Shown here: one piece after another, positions 10,098-20,054 of the stretch
Position numbering within the stretch: the first letter of the stretch is position 1
Layout: the number at the start of each line of letters is the position of its first letter
Assembly: GCA_024362935.1 (NCBI GenBank)
Contig: JANCRA010000061.1
Location: forward strand, 1,860,001 to 1,924,000
Length of the DNA: 64,000 nt
Reading direction: 5' to 3'
Source of the DNA: Setophaga petechia
Taxonomy: Eukaryota; Chordata; Aves; Passeriformes; Parulidae
Made by a program: the position numbers and the translations under genes
The notes under the pieces: model-generated
Database searches by the model: none
What the model was told of the DNA's origin: nothing
What the model saw: the letters and a program-made list of their open reading frames with translations, nothing else

Positions 10098-13000
10098 TAA
10101 GAACATGGGAACACATACTCTCAGAAACAATTAGAGAATTTGTCAGCCTTACAAGGCGTGGCAGAGGCACACACAGTGAGGATTTCTAAGAAAGAGCTTA
10201 AGGAGCTCTTGTTGGCGGTGAGACTTAATTATCCGTTTTCAGAGACGCGTCTGTTGTTCAAAGTGGATTTTTGGCAGGAAATTATTAGACATTTATATCT
10301 TTTAGCTACTGGAAAGGATGAGACTACCTTGAAATTGCTGTCTCAGGCAAGAGTTATGTTAGGAGTGATCTCATTTAAAGTCTAGGAGGTTGGCCAGGCA
10401 ATTACTTGTTACAAATCCCACAGGGGCGGAGGGAGGAGGGCAAGGCTCGAAAGGAAGATTGGCTCTAGTCCCAATTGGCCTGGGGGAGACAGCTTCCGAG
10501 GGAGAGGAGCAGGGAGGAACGTCATCGCCTCCAGTCCCACCACCCCGAAAACCCAAGGGACCTCCAAAACATCCTGAGACCCCAGAAAGCGTAGGGGGTT
10601 CAGGTTCTGACTCAGACACAAATACGATCCCAATCCCAGACGAGCTAAGGTTTTCCCCCAGCGAGATCGAGGAGTTGGGCAGTCTTGTAGGGGCGTGCCC
10701 TCCTGGACCACAAGAGCCAGAGGGAGATGGGATGGAAAAAGTGGCAGAGTTGGAAAGAGGGGTCGAGGGGGCATCAGAGGGGAGGGGGTAAGCGCTTTCT
10801 CGCAGAGGGCACGGCTGTGCAGCGGCGGTGGTCCTAGCTAGCGGAGGGGGTACGGAGGCGGTGGGGGGCACGGGTTCTGGTGCGATTTTTGTGAGTGCAG
10901 CACCGGGGGTGGCAGCAATCTTGGCTGGCGTGGTGCCAAAGGTGCGCGTGAAAGGTGGAACTCGCGTGACATCCAGGGAGGGCTCTCAGACCGGAGTGTC
11001 AGCGTCAGATTCAGGCAGTGAGCTTGGAGCAGCTGCAGGGCTCCAGCTGGCCCCTGTAGGTAGATGCAGGAGCTGCACAATGATGATACGGAACCTGGAA
11101 GTCGGGGCGCGGAGGTCTGCCCGGATTGAAACACAGACGCAGGCACAAGCTGGGGGAGGGCTGCACACACCGGCGAGGGAGATGGATACAGCGTCAGAGG
11201 AGGAGGAGAGGGAGTCAGGAACGGACACTAGGGAGGAGATGATGAAGGCGGAGCGGGATGGAGACAGTAATGTCAGTCTAGGGGAGACAGGAGGCATTCC
11301 CAAAGGCGCGCGTGTGCGAAAAGTGTGGACGGAGCGTGGTCGGAGGCAGGTCCGATCCCCTGTGACATCTCAGGCGAAGAGGAGGTGTGCTCGGGGTTCC
11401 ACATCCCAGGGCTCCACCCCTCTCCAATTCTGGCTCCCTCAGTCCCAATCCCTGTGGTTCAATCCTCTTCCATCCCAGAGAGACATTCACGTATCCAGTC
11501 TCCATTGTTAGCTCAGTCAAAAATCGTGCAAACTCGGTTCCAACAACAACAGCAACAACTACAATCGCAACTGCTGCAGTCTGCTGAAAAGGCTGAACAG
11601 GGGCCGACCGAGTTCGTGATGTCATCACGGTCGCCCAGGCAGATGACAGCGCCACTTTATGGGGGGATGACCGCAGTGCAGGACATGCCAGACTTGTTCG
11701 GCAGAGCCACAATGCCGTCTGGTAGCGGGACTGCAACAATGCAGCAATTTTTTCCAACAACGTATAAAAAGAAAACTACATCCAAGGGAACAGCAACAAG
11801 ACAACAAATGAATTATCCGTCGACTTCGGAATTTCGTGAAGTTGAAGACACTTCAGATGAAGCACAACTACAAGGAGAAGACATGATACAAATCACAGTA
11901 TCGAAGGAAATTCCAGCATGGATGTTTTTGGCAGCAGAAGCAGCAAAGAGTTTTCTGCATTCCTTTGATACAGCAAGGAAGACACAACAACAAGCATTTC
12001 AAGTTCCTTTTTTGAATTTGGGAGCGAGGCTAAAGACCTCAAGACAAAGATTGTGAACCAAGGAATCACCAATGACCTCGACAACTCCACTGTGCATGCA
12101 GCTACTAACGGAGTTTCCAGAGGAGGAAGAACAACAACCAGTGAAAACGATGGATTGGAAACGCATCAGGAAAGAGTTGTCAAAAGAAAAGGGTTTGCTA
12201 CAAGGATCAGGAGACCTGACAATGCCAGTGACATATGATGCACAAGGACAAAATCCAAAGTGGGAAAAGATGGGTCATGACGTAATCAAAGACTTCACAA
12301 AGGCCATTCAGATTAACGGGCTGAATTACAATTCTTAAACAACTCCTGAGGGGAACATTCAATATGTACGACCTCACACCATATGATATTCGAAGCCTTG
12401 TGTCAACGATCCTCACAGACACGCAGAATCTCATCTGGGAAAGAAGATGGCAAAGATATCTTGCAGAATTGAGGAACATCTATCAAGGTGGGCTAAACGC
12501 AAACCTCACAAAGACACAGTTAGCAGGGGATCCTCCAGATGACAATCCAGCAGAGCAAGCAGCACGACTTCCAAGACGAGTGTTTAACGACATCAAGGAA
12601 GCAGCGCAAAGAGCAATCTTGCAGATTGCTCCAGCAGGACTTCCAGATATTCCATTCTCATGCATCAGACAAGGTCCCACAGAACCATATTCATCATTTA
12701 TGGATCGACTCTCGCAAGCTGTGGATCAGCAGCTGACAAATGAGGAGGCGAAGCAACCTCTCATGGAAAGTCTAATTTTCGCTAATGCCAACCCGGATTG
12801 CCAACAGGTCATCAGTGCAATGCCAGAACGGCCATCCTTGGTAGAGTTGGTGGAGGCATGCAGCAAGGTGGGAACACCTCAGCATGTTGTGTTGATCGTG
12901 AGGGACAAGCTGAGAGGAGAATGGGAAGAACAGATGAAAGGAAACTTGGGAAGACAATCGGAAGAAAAGGTGCTGGAGAAAATGCTTCAACAGCAGAATG

Positions 13001-13190
13001 AAGAAATGGACAAAGTTCTTGCAACCACCCAGAAGAAGAACTATCCATCAGGAGGACAGTGCTACAAATGTGGGGCGTTTGGACACATGAAGAATTGTCC
13101 ACAGGCACACACACAAGTGCAGGCACCAAAACCGGAAAAGCCACTCTGTGCATGGTGCGGAAGAGGAAGGCACTCTGTATAAGAATGTTA
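10098..13190 (+). pseudogene. gag: Provirus B gag (matrix, linker, capsid, nucleocapsid), broken
   Basis: An ATG at 10098 is followed by a matrix-like frame, but the two are out of register by one base, so the start is broken. The matrix region runs to about 10382, then shifts frame into a Pro/Ser/acidic linker. Long, frame-shifted stretches follow to 12056, including a CAA-rich (polyglutamine) tract near 11540. The capsid at 12364-13020 is open and carries the major homology region (IRQGPTEPYSSFMDRL, about 12661-12708). Two nucleocapsid zinc knuckles follow. The first (about 13060-13098) has only three residues between His and the last Cys instead of four. The second contains a TAA stop at 13180-13182, exactly inside the finger. 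No functional Gag can be made. Confidence 0.85.
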
Positions 13191-13405
13191 TTCTCAGACG
13201 GACACGGAAAGAAATCATCTACCGTATCTGGGAAATGGCAAAAGGAGCGCACCCACAAATTGCCAGCGCGCATTGACGCATTGATGGCGATGACACAAGA
13301 GCAAGCAGGACAGTCATTGGAGAACGTCAAGCAGACTCCCTCAGCAGAGTCCTCAGCGGATTCCCCAGAGACCCAGATCTCCTCCCGCCAGGAGCATGGT
13401 GCACA

Positions 13406-14072
13406 TTGGCAGCTTTGAAATTAGTATGCTTCTTGGATGAAAGTCATGCAGAAATACCAACAGGCAGCTGCAGGGATTCATACAACAAACAAATTTTTTT
13501 AATAGTAGGACAAGAAAGAGGTAGCATCCTTAGACTTACTGTTTATCCTTCGGTTGCCTCAGCACATAAGAATATAGAGCTGACAGTTTTGGCAAAAACT
13601 CTCCGTCCACCATTGACTGTGGTGGAAAACACTCAGGTCGCAAGAGCTTTCTCCTTGCCACCACACGGCATTGATGAACAAGTCATGTCAATTTTCGAGG
13701 AGGAAGGGCTTTCTTTGAAGGAGCATGTTGAAATACACACCACATGGATAAAGCACATAGGTCGAGATCGACCCACACTCACTTGTCAGTTGACATGTGG
13801 AGAGGGAACAATAGCAGTCAGAGGAATGCTCAACACTAGGGCAGATGTCACAGTAGTAATATCTGACATTTTTTGGCCCCGTGATTGGAGCTTGATTGCA
13901 CCCTTGGGATCTCTCTCAGGCATAGGGGGAATTTCTCTGTGTCTAGAGTGAGAATTCCATCATTGTCACAGGACCAGGAAACAAGATGGCGATCATTCGT
14001 CCTTTTGTTGCGCAAAAGCTAATCACAGTTTGGGGAAGAGATCTTTTGGCACAACGGGGCACAAAGATCTAG
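13406..14072 (+). pseudogene. pro: Provirus B dUTPase-like region and protease with dead active site
   Basis: The open frame at 13406-13951 starts with a region resembling the C-terminal half of betaretroviral dUTPase-like domains (residues around LRLTVYPS and LRPPLTVVENTQVA). It continues into protease. Where the catalytic Asp-Thr-Gly triad is expected, the sequence reads Asn-Thr-Arg (13832-13840), in the context MLNTRADVTVV; element C keeps DTG at the same place. The protease C-terminus (VWGRDLLAQRG) is read in another frame near 14020-14055 and ends at a TAG. Assignment of the dUTPase-like part is tentative. Confidence 0.75.
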
Positions 14073-14109
14073 GTGGATTTTTAGAGGGGGTCGCTGCGGC
14101 ACTCGCCAT

Positions 14110-15126
14110 ACTGACTTTGACTTGGAGAATAGATGATTCAATTTGGGTGGATCAGTGGCCCCTTGAGCAAAAAAAGTTGAGTGCGCTGAAAGACCTGGTC
14201 CAAGAACAATTGCAAAAGGGACACATCAAGCCAGCCGACAGCCCTTGGAACTCTCCAGTGTTCATCATCAAAAAGAAGTTATCAGGAAAATGGAGACTGT
14301 TGCATGATCTCAGGAAGGTCAATGAAGTTCTCAAAGACATGGGACCTCTTCAGCTGGGACTTCCATCAGTTTTGATGATTCCCAGAGATTGGCTGCTTGC
14401 GGTCTTTGACTGCAAGGATTGTTTTTTCAGTATTCCGCTTCATCCAGATGATGCTCAAAGACTTGCATTTTCTGTTCCAAGTATTAGCAAGGAAATGCCT
14501 CTGCAGTGGTACCATTGGGTTGTTCTTCCTCAAGGTCTCAAGAACTCGCCAACAATATGTAAATGGTATATGGCACGAGCTTTGTTGCCAGCACGGAAGA
14601 AATTCCCAAAGGTGAAGATCATTCATTATATGGATGATTTGCTCATTGCAGCACCAACACAACAGGAGCTGCAAAAGGCTCATGACTGTGTGATTGCAGA
14701 AGTGCAAAAGGCAGGTCTGGAAATCAGTGTTTCAAAAATCCAGGAGGTCGCGCCTTGGAAATATCGTGGGTGGAAGATCTTGGAGAAAACGATAAGACCC
14801 CAGAAGATGGAGGTCAGCATGAAAGTCAACAATCTGCATGATTTGCAACAACTCTTAGGAGAGATCAACTGGATGAGACCAGTTTTGGGGATCACGAACA
14901 GCAACATTCCAGCATTGCGCGATCTTTTGAGAGGAGACATGGACATTCAATCTCCCAGGACACTCACGTGAGAAGCGAAGAAAGAATTGGAGAAGGTTCC
15001 AGATGCTATTCAGAAAAGGCAAGCACATCGCTTCGTTGAATCGTTGCCTTTTGAGTTGGCAGTGCTGGGAGAGAAAATGCAATTCCATGGTTTGATCTTC
15101 CAGTGGGATTTGTCGCTGACATCTTT
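14110..15126 (+). pseudogene. pol: Provirus B reverse transcriptase
   Basis: The frame to 14971 encodes a class II reverse transcriptase: SPWNSPVFIIKKK, the LHDLRKVNEV block, CKDCFFSIPLHPDD (first catalytic Asp region), LPQGLKNSPTIC, and an intact YMDD at 14627-14638. The thumb/connection part follows. A TGA ends the frame at 14969-14971, and homology resumes through 14980-15120 up to the inserted solo LTR. The palm motifs are well preserved, but the frame is broken downstream and has no intact start upstream. Confidence 0.85.
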
Positions 15127-15485
15127 TGTGAAAAATCCTTTCTTAGGATTTTTCCTGCTGGAGCTGAGAAGTTTCAGTAACAAATGTAAACAATTATTAT
15201 CTGCTGCTGTGGAATGCAACAGGTCCACCTGTGATTGGTCTTCTGTAGATGTTTGCATTTACTGACCACTCATGCTGGAGCTGCTATCGCTCTCTGCCAA
15301 GAGACAGACCTTTGTTATTCATTCTTTCTATTGTATTCTTAGCTTAGCCAGCTTCTGAGGAAGCTACTTCCTCTCTATTCCTGTGTAGTATAGTTATAAT
15401 GGTATATATATATATCATAAGATAATAAAATCAAGCCTTCTGACCATGGAATCAAGATTCCTGTCTCTTCCATCCTCTAAAAACC
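15127..15485 (+). mobile_element. Solo LTR inserted in provirus B pol
   Basis: Begins TGTGAAAAATCC and resembles, from memory, a common passerine ERV-L-type LTR. It contains a TATA-rich stretch (tatatatata near 15400) and AATAAA (near 15424). The five bases TCTTT stand on both sides (15122-15126 and 15486-15490), a likely 5-bp target-site duplication. The flanking pol sequence continues on both sides. The 3' terminal bases are not the usual CA, so the right border is less certain. Confidence 0.7.
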
Positions 15486-17020
15486 TCTTTGATTTATCTC
15501 AAAGAGATTCTGTATTAATCATAGAGTGGATTTTCTTACCATACAGGCCTTCAAAGACAATTCTCACAGATCTGGAGATGGCGGCACAGATCATCATAAA
15601 GGGGAGAACAAGGTTGCTGACAATGGCAGGATGGGAATTTTCGATCATCCATTTACCTTTGAAGAAAGATTATTTCAATTGGGTGATGCAAAAATCGAAA
15701 GATTTTTTAATTCCATTGTTAGCCTTTCCCGGAACTTGCACAATCCATTTCCCGCAGCACAAAGTGTTGCAATCACAAATATGTTACAGAGCAAAGCCAA
15801 GAATAAGTGAAGAACCTCTGGACAGGATCACAGTGTCCACTGAAGGCTCAGGAAAGACGCACAAGTCAGTGATCACGTGGATGATCTCAACAACAGGGGA
15901 ATGGGACTCAAATGTGAAAATGGTCCAAGGCTCTCAACAAATTGTGGAATTGGCAGCTGTTGTCCAAGCATTTCAGTTGTTCAAACAACCTCTCAGTTTG
16001 GTCACAGGTTCTGCATATGTCACAGGTGTGGTCAGACGATTGAAGGGTTTGCTTTTGAAAGAGGCCAGCAATGAAGTTTTATATCCATATCTGGCGAGCA
16101 TGAAAACATTGCTAGAAAGCAGGGAACAGAAATACTTCATCACTCACATCAGAGCTCACACAACACTTCCAGGATTTCTAGCAGAAGGGAATGCTCAAGC
16201 AGACAGGTTGACAATGCCCATTTCACAAACACTTCCGGACCTTTTTGAGCAGGCAAGACTAAGTCATGCATTTTTACATCAAAATGCACAGGCGCTGATG
16301 GAATCTTTTCATTTCACTCAGGTGAGGGAAATCATTAGTGCTTGTCCAGATTGTCAGCTTGTGCAGCCACCTACTTCCACAGGAGCAGTCAGTTCATGAG
16401 GACTGCAAAGTCTTCAAGTGTGGCAAGCTGATGTCACAAAATATCCATCATTCGGGAGGCTCAAAAATGTTCATGATTCAGTAGATACATTTTCGGGAGC
16501 AGTCTTTGCTTCAGCACATGCAGGGGAAACAGCGGAACACGCTTGTTGACATTTTTTGCAAGCATTTGGCATCATTAGGTCTACCTCAAGAAATAAAAAG
16601 AGACAATGGCCCAACATATAGAGGCAGGGTGCCTGACAAATTCCTGAAAAGGTGGGGTGTCAGACACACATTTGGCATTCCACATTCACTCACAGGTCAA
16701 GCAATCATTGAAAGAAGACATCATACCCTGAAATCCCTTTTGGATAGACAAAAAAGGGGGGAGCCAGAGGCAACGCCTCACATGAAATAAACAAAGTGTT
16801 GTATGTGTTGAATTTTCTTAACAGTTTGTCTTCAGAGCCCAATCCACCAATCTTGAGACATTTTTCAAACAGCTCTCAGGCAAAACTAAGGGAGAATCCT
16901 TTGGTTTTTATTAGAAACCCAGGAACAGGACAAAAAGAGGGTCCTTTCAAACTAATTACTTGGGGCAAGGGTTTCACTTGTGTTTCCACAGGGCAAGGTC
17001 TGAAGTGGGTGTCGGTGTGA
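15486..17020 (+). pseudogene. pol: Provirus B RNase H and integrase, with mutated catalytic residues
   Basis: The frame from 15486 to 16399 carries the end of reverse transcriptase, RNase H and the integrase zinc-binding domain. In RNase H the first catalytic position is Glu rather than Asp (STEGSGK, codon 15842-15844), and a later Asp is replaced by Gly (VTGSAYV, codon 16007-16009). The integrase HHCC finger (HAFLHQNAQ ... CPDCQ) is intact. A TGA at 16397-16399 interrupts it. The integrase core triad remains visible but split over two frames: Asp at 16430, Asp at 16602 and Glu at 16710. The frame ends near 16790, and the C-terminal SH3-like part can be read to about 17020. Confidence 0.8.
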
Positions 17021-17184
17021 CATATGAAGCCATATTAGACGCAAGAGCGAGACAGCACTGATCCCAGAAACAGAGAAACGAGCACTCAGACAGAAGAAGA
17101 GGCTCAAGCTGCAAACAATGACTTGGAAGAGAAATAAAAGAACAAAAACTTTGGGGGTTTTCCTTTGGGGTTTTGAGTGAAAAG

Positions 17185-18598
17185 ATGGCAATGTTTTTTC
17201 ATGAGGGTGAAGTCGTGAGCTTCATAATGCTTATGTGTCTCATTTCTTCATCTATTGCTTTAAGCAACAAGGCAAATTTACCGGTAATAAACCAAAGAAA
17301 AATGTTTGGGAAGCTTTAGCCCAGGCAGCGAATTTAGATAGTATCTACCTGACGCACTCAAGACCAGGGAGACCATTCTCGGCATGCATGGTTGGATTGC
17401 CAGTGGACAAATGGCCAATTACAGGACACCCTCCAGTTGAGATTTCACAGGTAGCTAAAGATCCTGTGAATGAGTGGTGTGCTTGGACGCATCTCCTTCC
17501 TGTGGCTTCCACTGAACCTCAGGAATTGGAAATTTTCGGGTCCATGACAATGGAGCTATGCATACAGTTTGAAATTACAAATGTGACAAAAACAAACAAA
17601 ACAATCGATGTTATTCCAAATCATGAATTTTATAGAAATGCATCAGCTTGGTGCAAATACACTGAGACGACAAGCAAAGGGTCATCTCGGTGTATTTGAA
17701 CACTCCAGGTTCCAGTGCAGTTGCCAAGAGGACTCTTTTTGATTTGTGGGGACAGAATTTGGAATGTTGCTCCTGCAAATTTCAAGGGAGGTCCATGCAG
17801 CATTGGAAAAATTTCAATGTGTTCACCAGATTTGAAATTGATGAGAGAGCAAAAACATAAAGAAAAAAGGATCATTGCAACACTACAGTGCAGATTGTGA
17901 CAACGATCTGTACACTTGGGACAAGTCAAGGAGAATTGCGACAGCAATTTTCTCACCTAAGCATCAGGGGTGGCCTTGGACTCAACTGGACCACATGGGT
18001 TGTTGGTTGAGGAAACATGCTCAATCAGTCTATCTTGCACTGAGTGACATGTTGAAGGACATAAACAGTGTAAGACAAGCAACTCTTCAGAACAGAGTGG
18101 CGATTGATTATCTGTTGCTGGCTCATGGACATGGATGAGTTCAAGGGGATGTGTTGCATGAATCTCTCTGACCATTCAAGGTCGATTCATGAAAATATTC
18201 AAAAGATAAAAGATAGTATAAAGAAGCTTGGTGAGATCACTGGGTCTTGGATTGATGACGTGGTTGGTTTTTTCGATCTTTCTCCTTTATGGACAGAGCT
18301 TTTTAGAATAGGGTTTTATGTTTTAATAATTCTTCTAATCCTCATGCTTCTTGTACCGTGCATCTTTTTCTGTGCGTGGCATGCCATGAGTCGAGTTGCA
18401 AAAGAGGTGTTTCTGGTGCAAACAGAAGGGGGAGATGTGCGAACCCAGCACATCACTCCGGATGTCCAGAATTACCGAGAGAACCCTTGGGAGGCTCAGA
18501 GGTCCTGGAATGTTGCCAGAAGTTCCTGGTGGCTTGACTTTGATCCTTCTAGGGATGTGCCACCTGCATATGAGGACATGGGAATCACTCAGGTTTGA
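17185..18598 (+). pseudogene. env: Provirus B env, alpharetrovirus-like, frameshifted
   Basis: An ATG at 17185 opens a signal peptide (SFIMLMCLISSSIALS) that soon falls out of frame with the surface subunit. The surface subunit (about 17290-17700) begins NVWEALAQAANLDS and contains CMVGLPVDKWP, resembling the start of alpharetroviral surface protein, with several N-glycosylation sites. A stop follows at 17697-17699. A basic Lys/Arg cluster near 17855-17870 may be the remains of a furin site. The transmembrane subunit follows: an N-terminal helix region to 18138, then a small deletion at about 18134 that removes the first Cys of the CX6CC disulphide motif. The immunosuppressive-domain region, the anchor (FYVLIILLILMLLVP) and a long ~70-residue cytoplasmic tail ending PPAYEDMGITQV come next. 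The tail holds overlapping PPxY and YxxM motifs. Confidence 0.8.
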
Positions 18599-18625
18599 AT
18601 GGTGCAGGAATGATATATTTACAGG

Positions 18626-19053
18626 GTGAAATACAGATTTTAGGGTTTTGGTACAGGGGGGTTATGGAGAAAAGATGGAGGAATCGGGGTGTGTCTCAGG
18701 CTTCTTTCTTCTTCTTGTTGTCCATCTTGTGTGGTGATGTTGGCACTTGGGGATTGATTTATGGTGAAGGTGCACTTGCTAACAAGGGTGAAAGGTATTG
18801 GGAATTAAAGGTAAATATGATATACGTAGTTTTTATTATAAAAAGACACGACCGCCCCGTGGGTGGTAAGAGTGCCCTTGGCTGCCTTGCTGGTCAGATC
18901 TCGGCTGGGCAGAAAGAAAATTCTGTAGATAAGAAATAATAAACAATCTGAAGACTGAAAAACTGAAGAGTCCAGACTCGTCCTTTGAAGCGCGGGCTGC
19001 CCCAGAACCATCCTGCACGTGTCTGGGCAGAGACAGACAGCCGAAACCGGACA
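18626..19053 (+). mobile_element. 3' LTR of provirus B
   Basis: Begins TGAAATACAG 28 bases after the env stop and ends GGACA. It has the same TATA box (near 18835) and AATAA-type polyadenylation region (near 18935) as the 5' LTR. Element C sequence begins directly after it. The purine-rich primer for plus-strand synthesis is weak (ACAGGG). Confidence 0.85.
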
Positions 19054-20054
19054 GTTCCACAACAACATTCCAATCTAAAAACTTTGTATTTATCCTCGAT
19101 GTCAGAAAAGAGGCATCTTGCTAGGCATTGTCCCTCTCAATTTGACATCGATGGCAAACCTTGGTCATTAAATTCAAAAAAGAGCGTGGATTACCACCGT
19201 GCCTTGACACAAGTAGTGGTACCTCCTTACAGTCAATTGCCCAGTCAAATGGCATTGGTACCTCAGTCATTTATCCCTCAGTCAACCCTTCCTCAAATGG
19301 TCCCAGCTCATTACCCTCAAGTAAAAGGTTTGAATTGGCCTCCTCAAAATTAATACACCTTTTAAATACTTGCTGTTTTGAAAGTATTTCTACTGGAAAT
19401 ATCAGGTCTTTTCAACAAAGACAAGATCTTTTGATTCTCGGCAAAACCAGCAACAAAATTTCTGGACTTTCAGTCCTTCCAGCTGTTGTTTCAATATATT
19501 GTAACAAAGACTTAATAGTTTTAGCTCTTGCATTTAATGTTCCTATGGTTATTCCACCAAAACCACTTACAGGTATTGCAGTTCTTTTACCCATGAAAAC
19601 AGCCAAGCAAAACAACTTTCCAGAGATTTCAATGCTGTCTGTGCCATTTGGAAGCTCAGGTCCTGAGGTCTTTTGGGTGCAATATTTAGACTGCTATCAA
19701 CCAAAACTGACTTGCAGCCTGAATCGCTGTGGTAAAACAATTTACCTTACAGGCATGCCGGATACTGGTGCAGATGTCACTATAATTTCTCACATGTTTT
19801 GGCCCAGCGATTGGGATTTGGTAGCTCCTGCAGGTTCCCTCACAGGGGTTGGAGGTGCTGCTGTGTGTTTGCAAAGTGTATCCATGACTAACATTACAGG
19901 TCCTGAAGGAAGGACAGAAACAGTGCGTCGTTTTGTTGTCGTTGTTCAGAAGCCTCTCAACGTCTGGGGGAGAGATGTTCTGTCCCAATGGGGAGCAAAA
20001 CTGGAAGTGGGAAGTGGGCCTGTGATGGAAACCACATTGAAACCTGCCACTTGA
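19054..20054 (+). pseudogene. pro: Element C nucleocapsid end, dUTPase-like region and protease
   Basis: Near 19100 a zinc-knuckle end (KRHLARHC) is visible with a one-base deletion inside the finger. The open frame 19161-20054 carries a dUTPase-like stretch (about 19460-19600) and a protease with intact active site MPDTGADVTII (Asp-Thr-Gly at 19761-19769). The typical C-terminal block VWGRDVLSQWGAKL follows. At nearly 300 codons this is the longest uninterrupted pro-type frame in the window. Confidence 0.8.

Larger units (their letters stand above)
9362..19053 (+). mobile_element. Provirus B: nearly full-length class II ERV with two LTRs
   Basis: The element has LTR, leader, gag, protease with dUTPase-like part, reverse transcriptase, RNase H, integrase, env and LTR in canonical order over 9.7 kb. 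The gag and pol motifs are betaretrovirus-like, while the env resembles alpharetroviruses. All frames are interrupted, and a solo LTR sits inside pol. No target-site duplication can be seen, because the 5' LTR is preceded by another env tail and the 3' LTR is followed directly by element C. Confidence 0.85.

Noticed and set aside
9624..10130. 168-codon minus frame
   Set aside because: Antisense reading of LTR and leader of provirus B.
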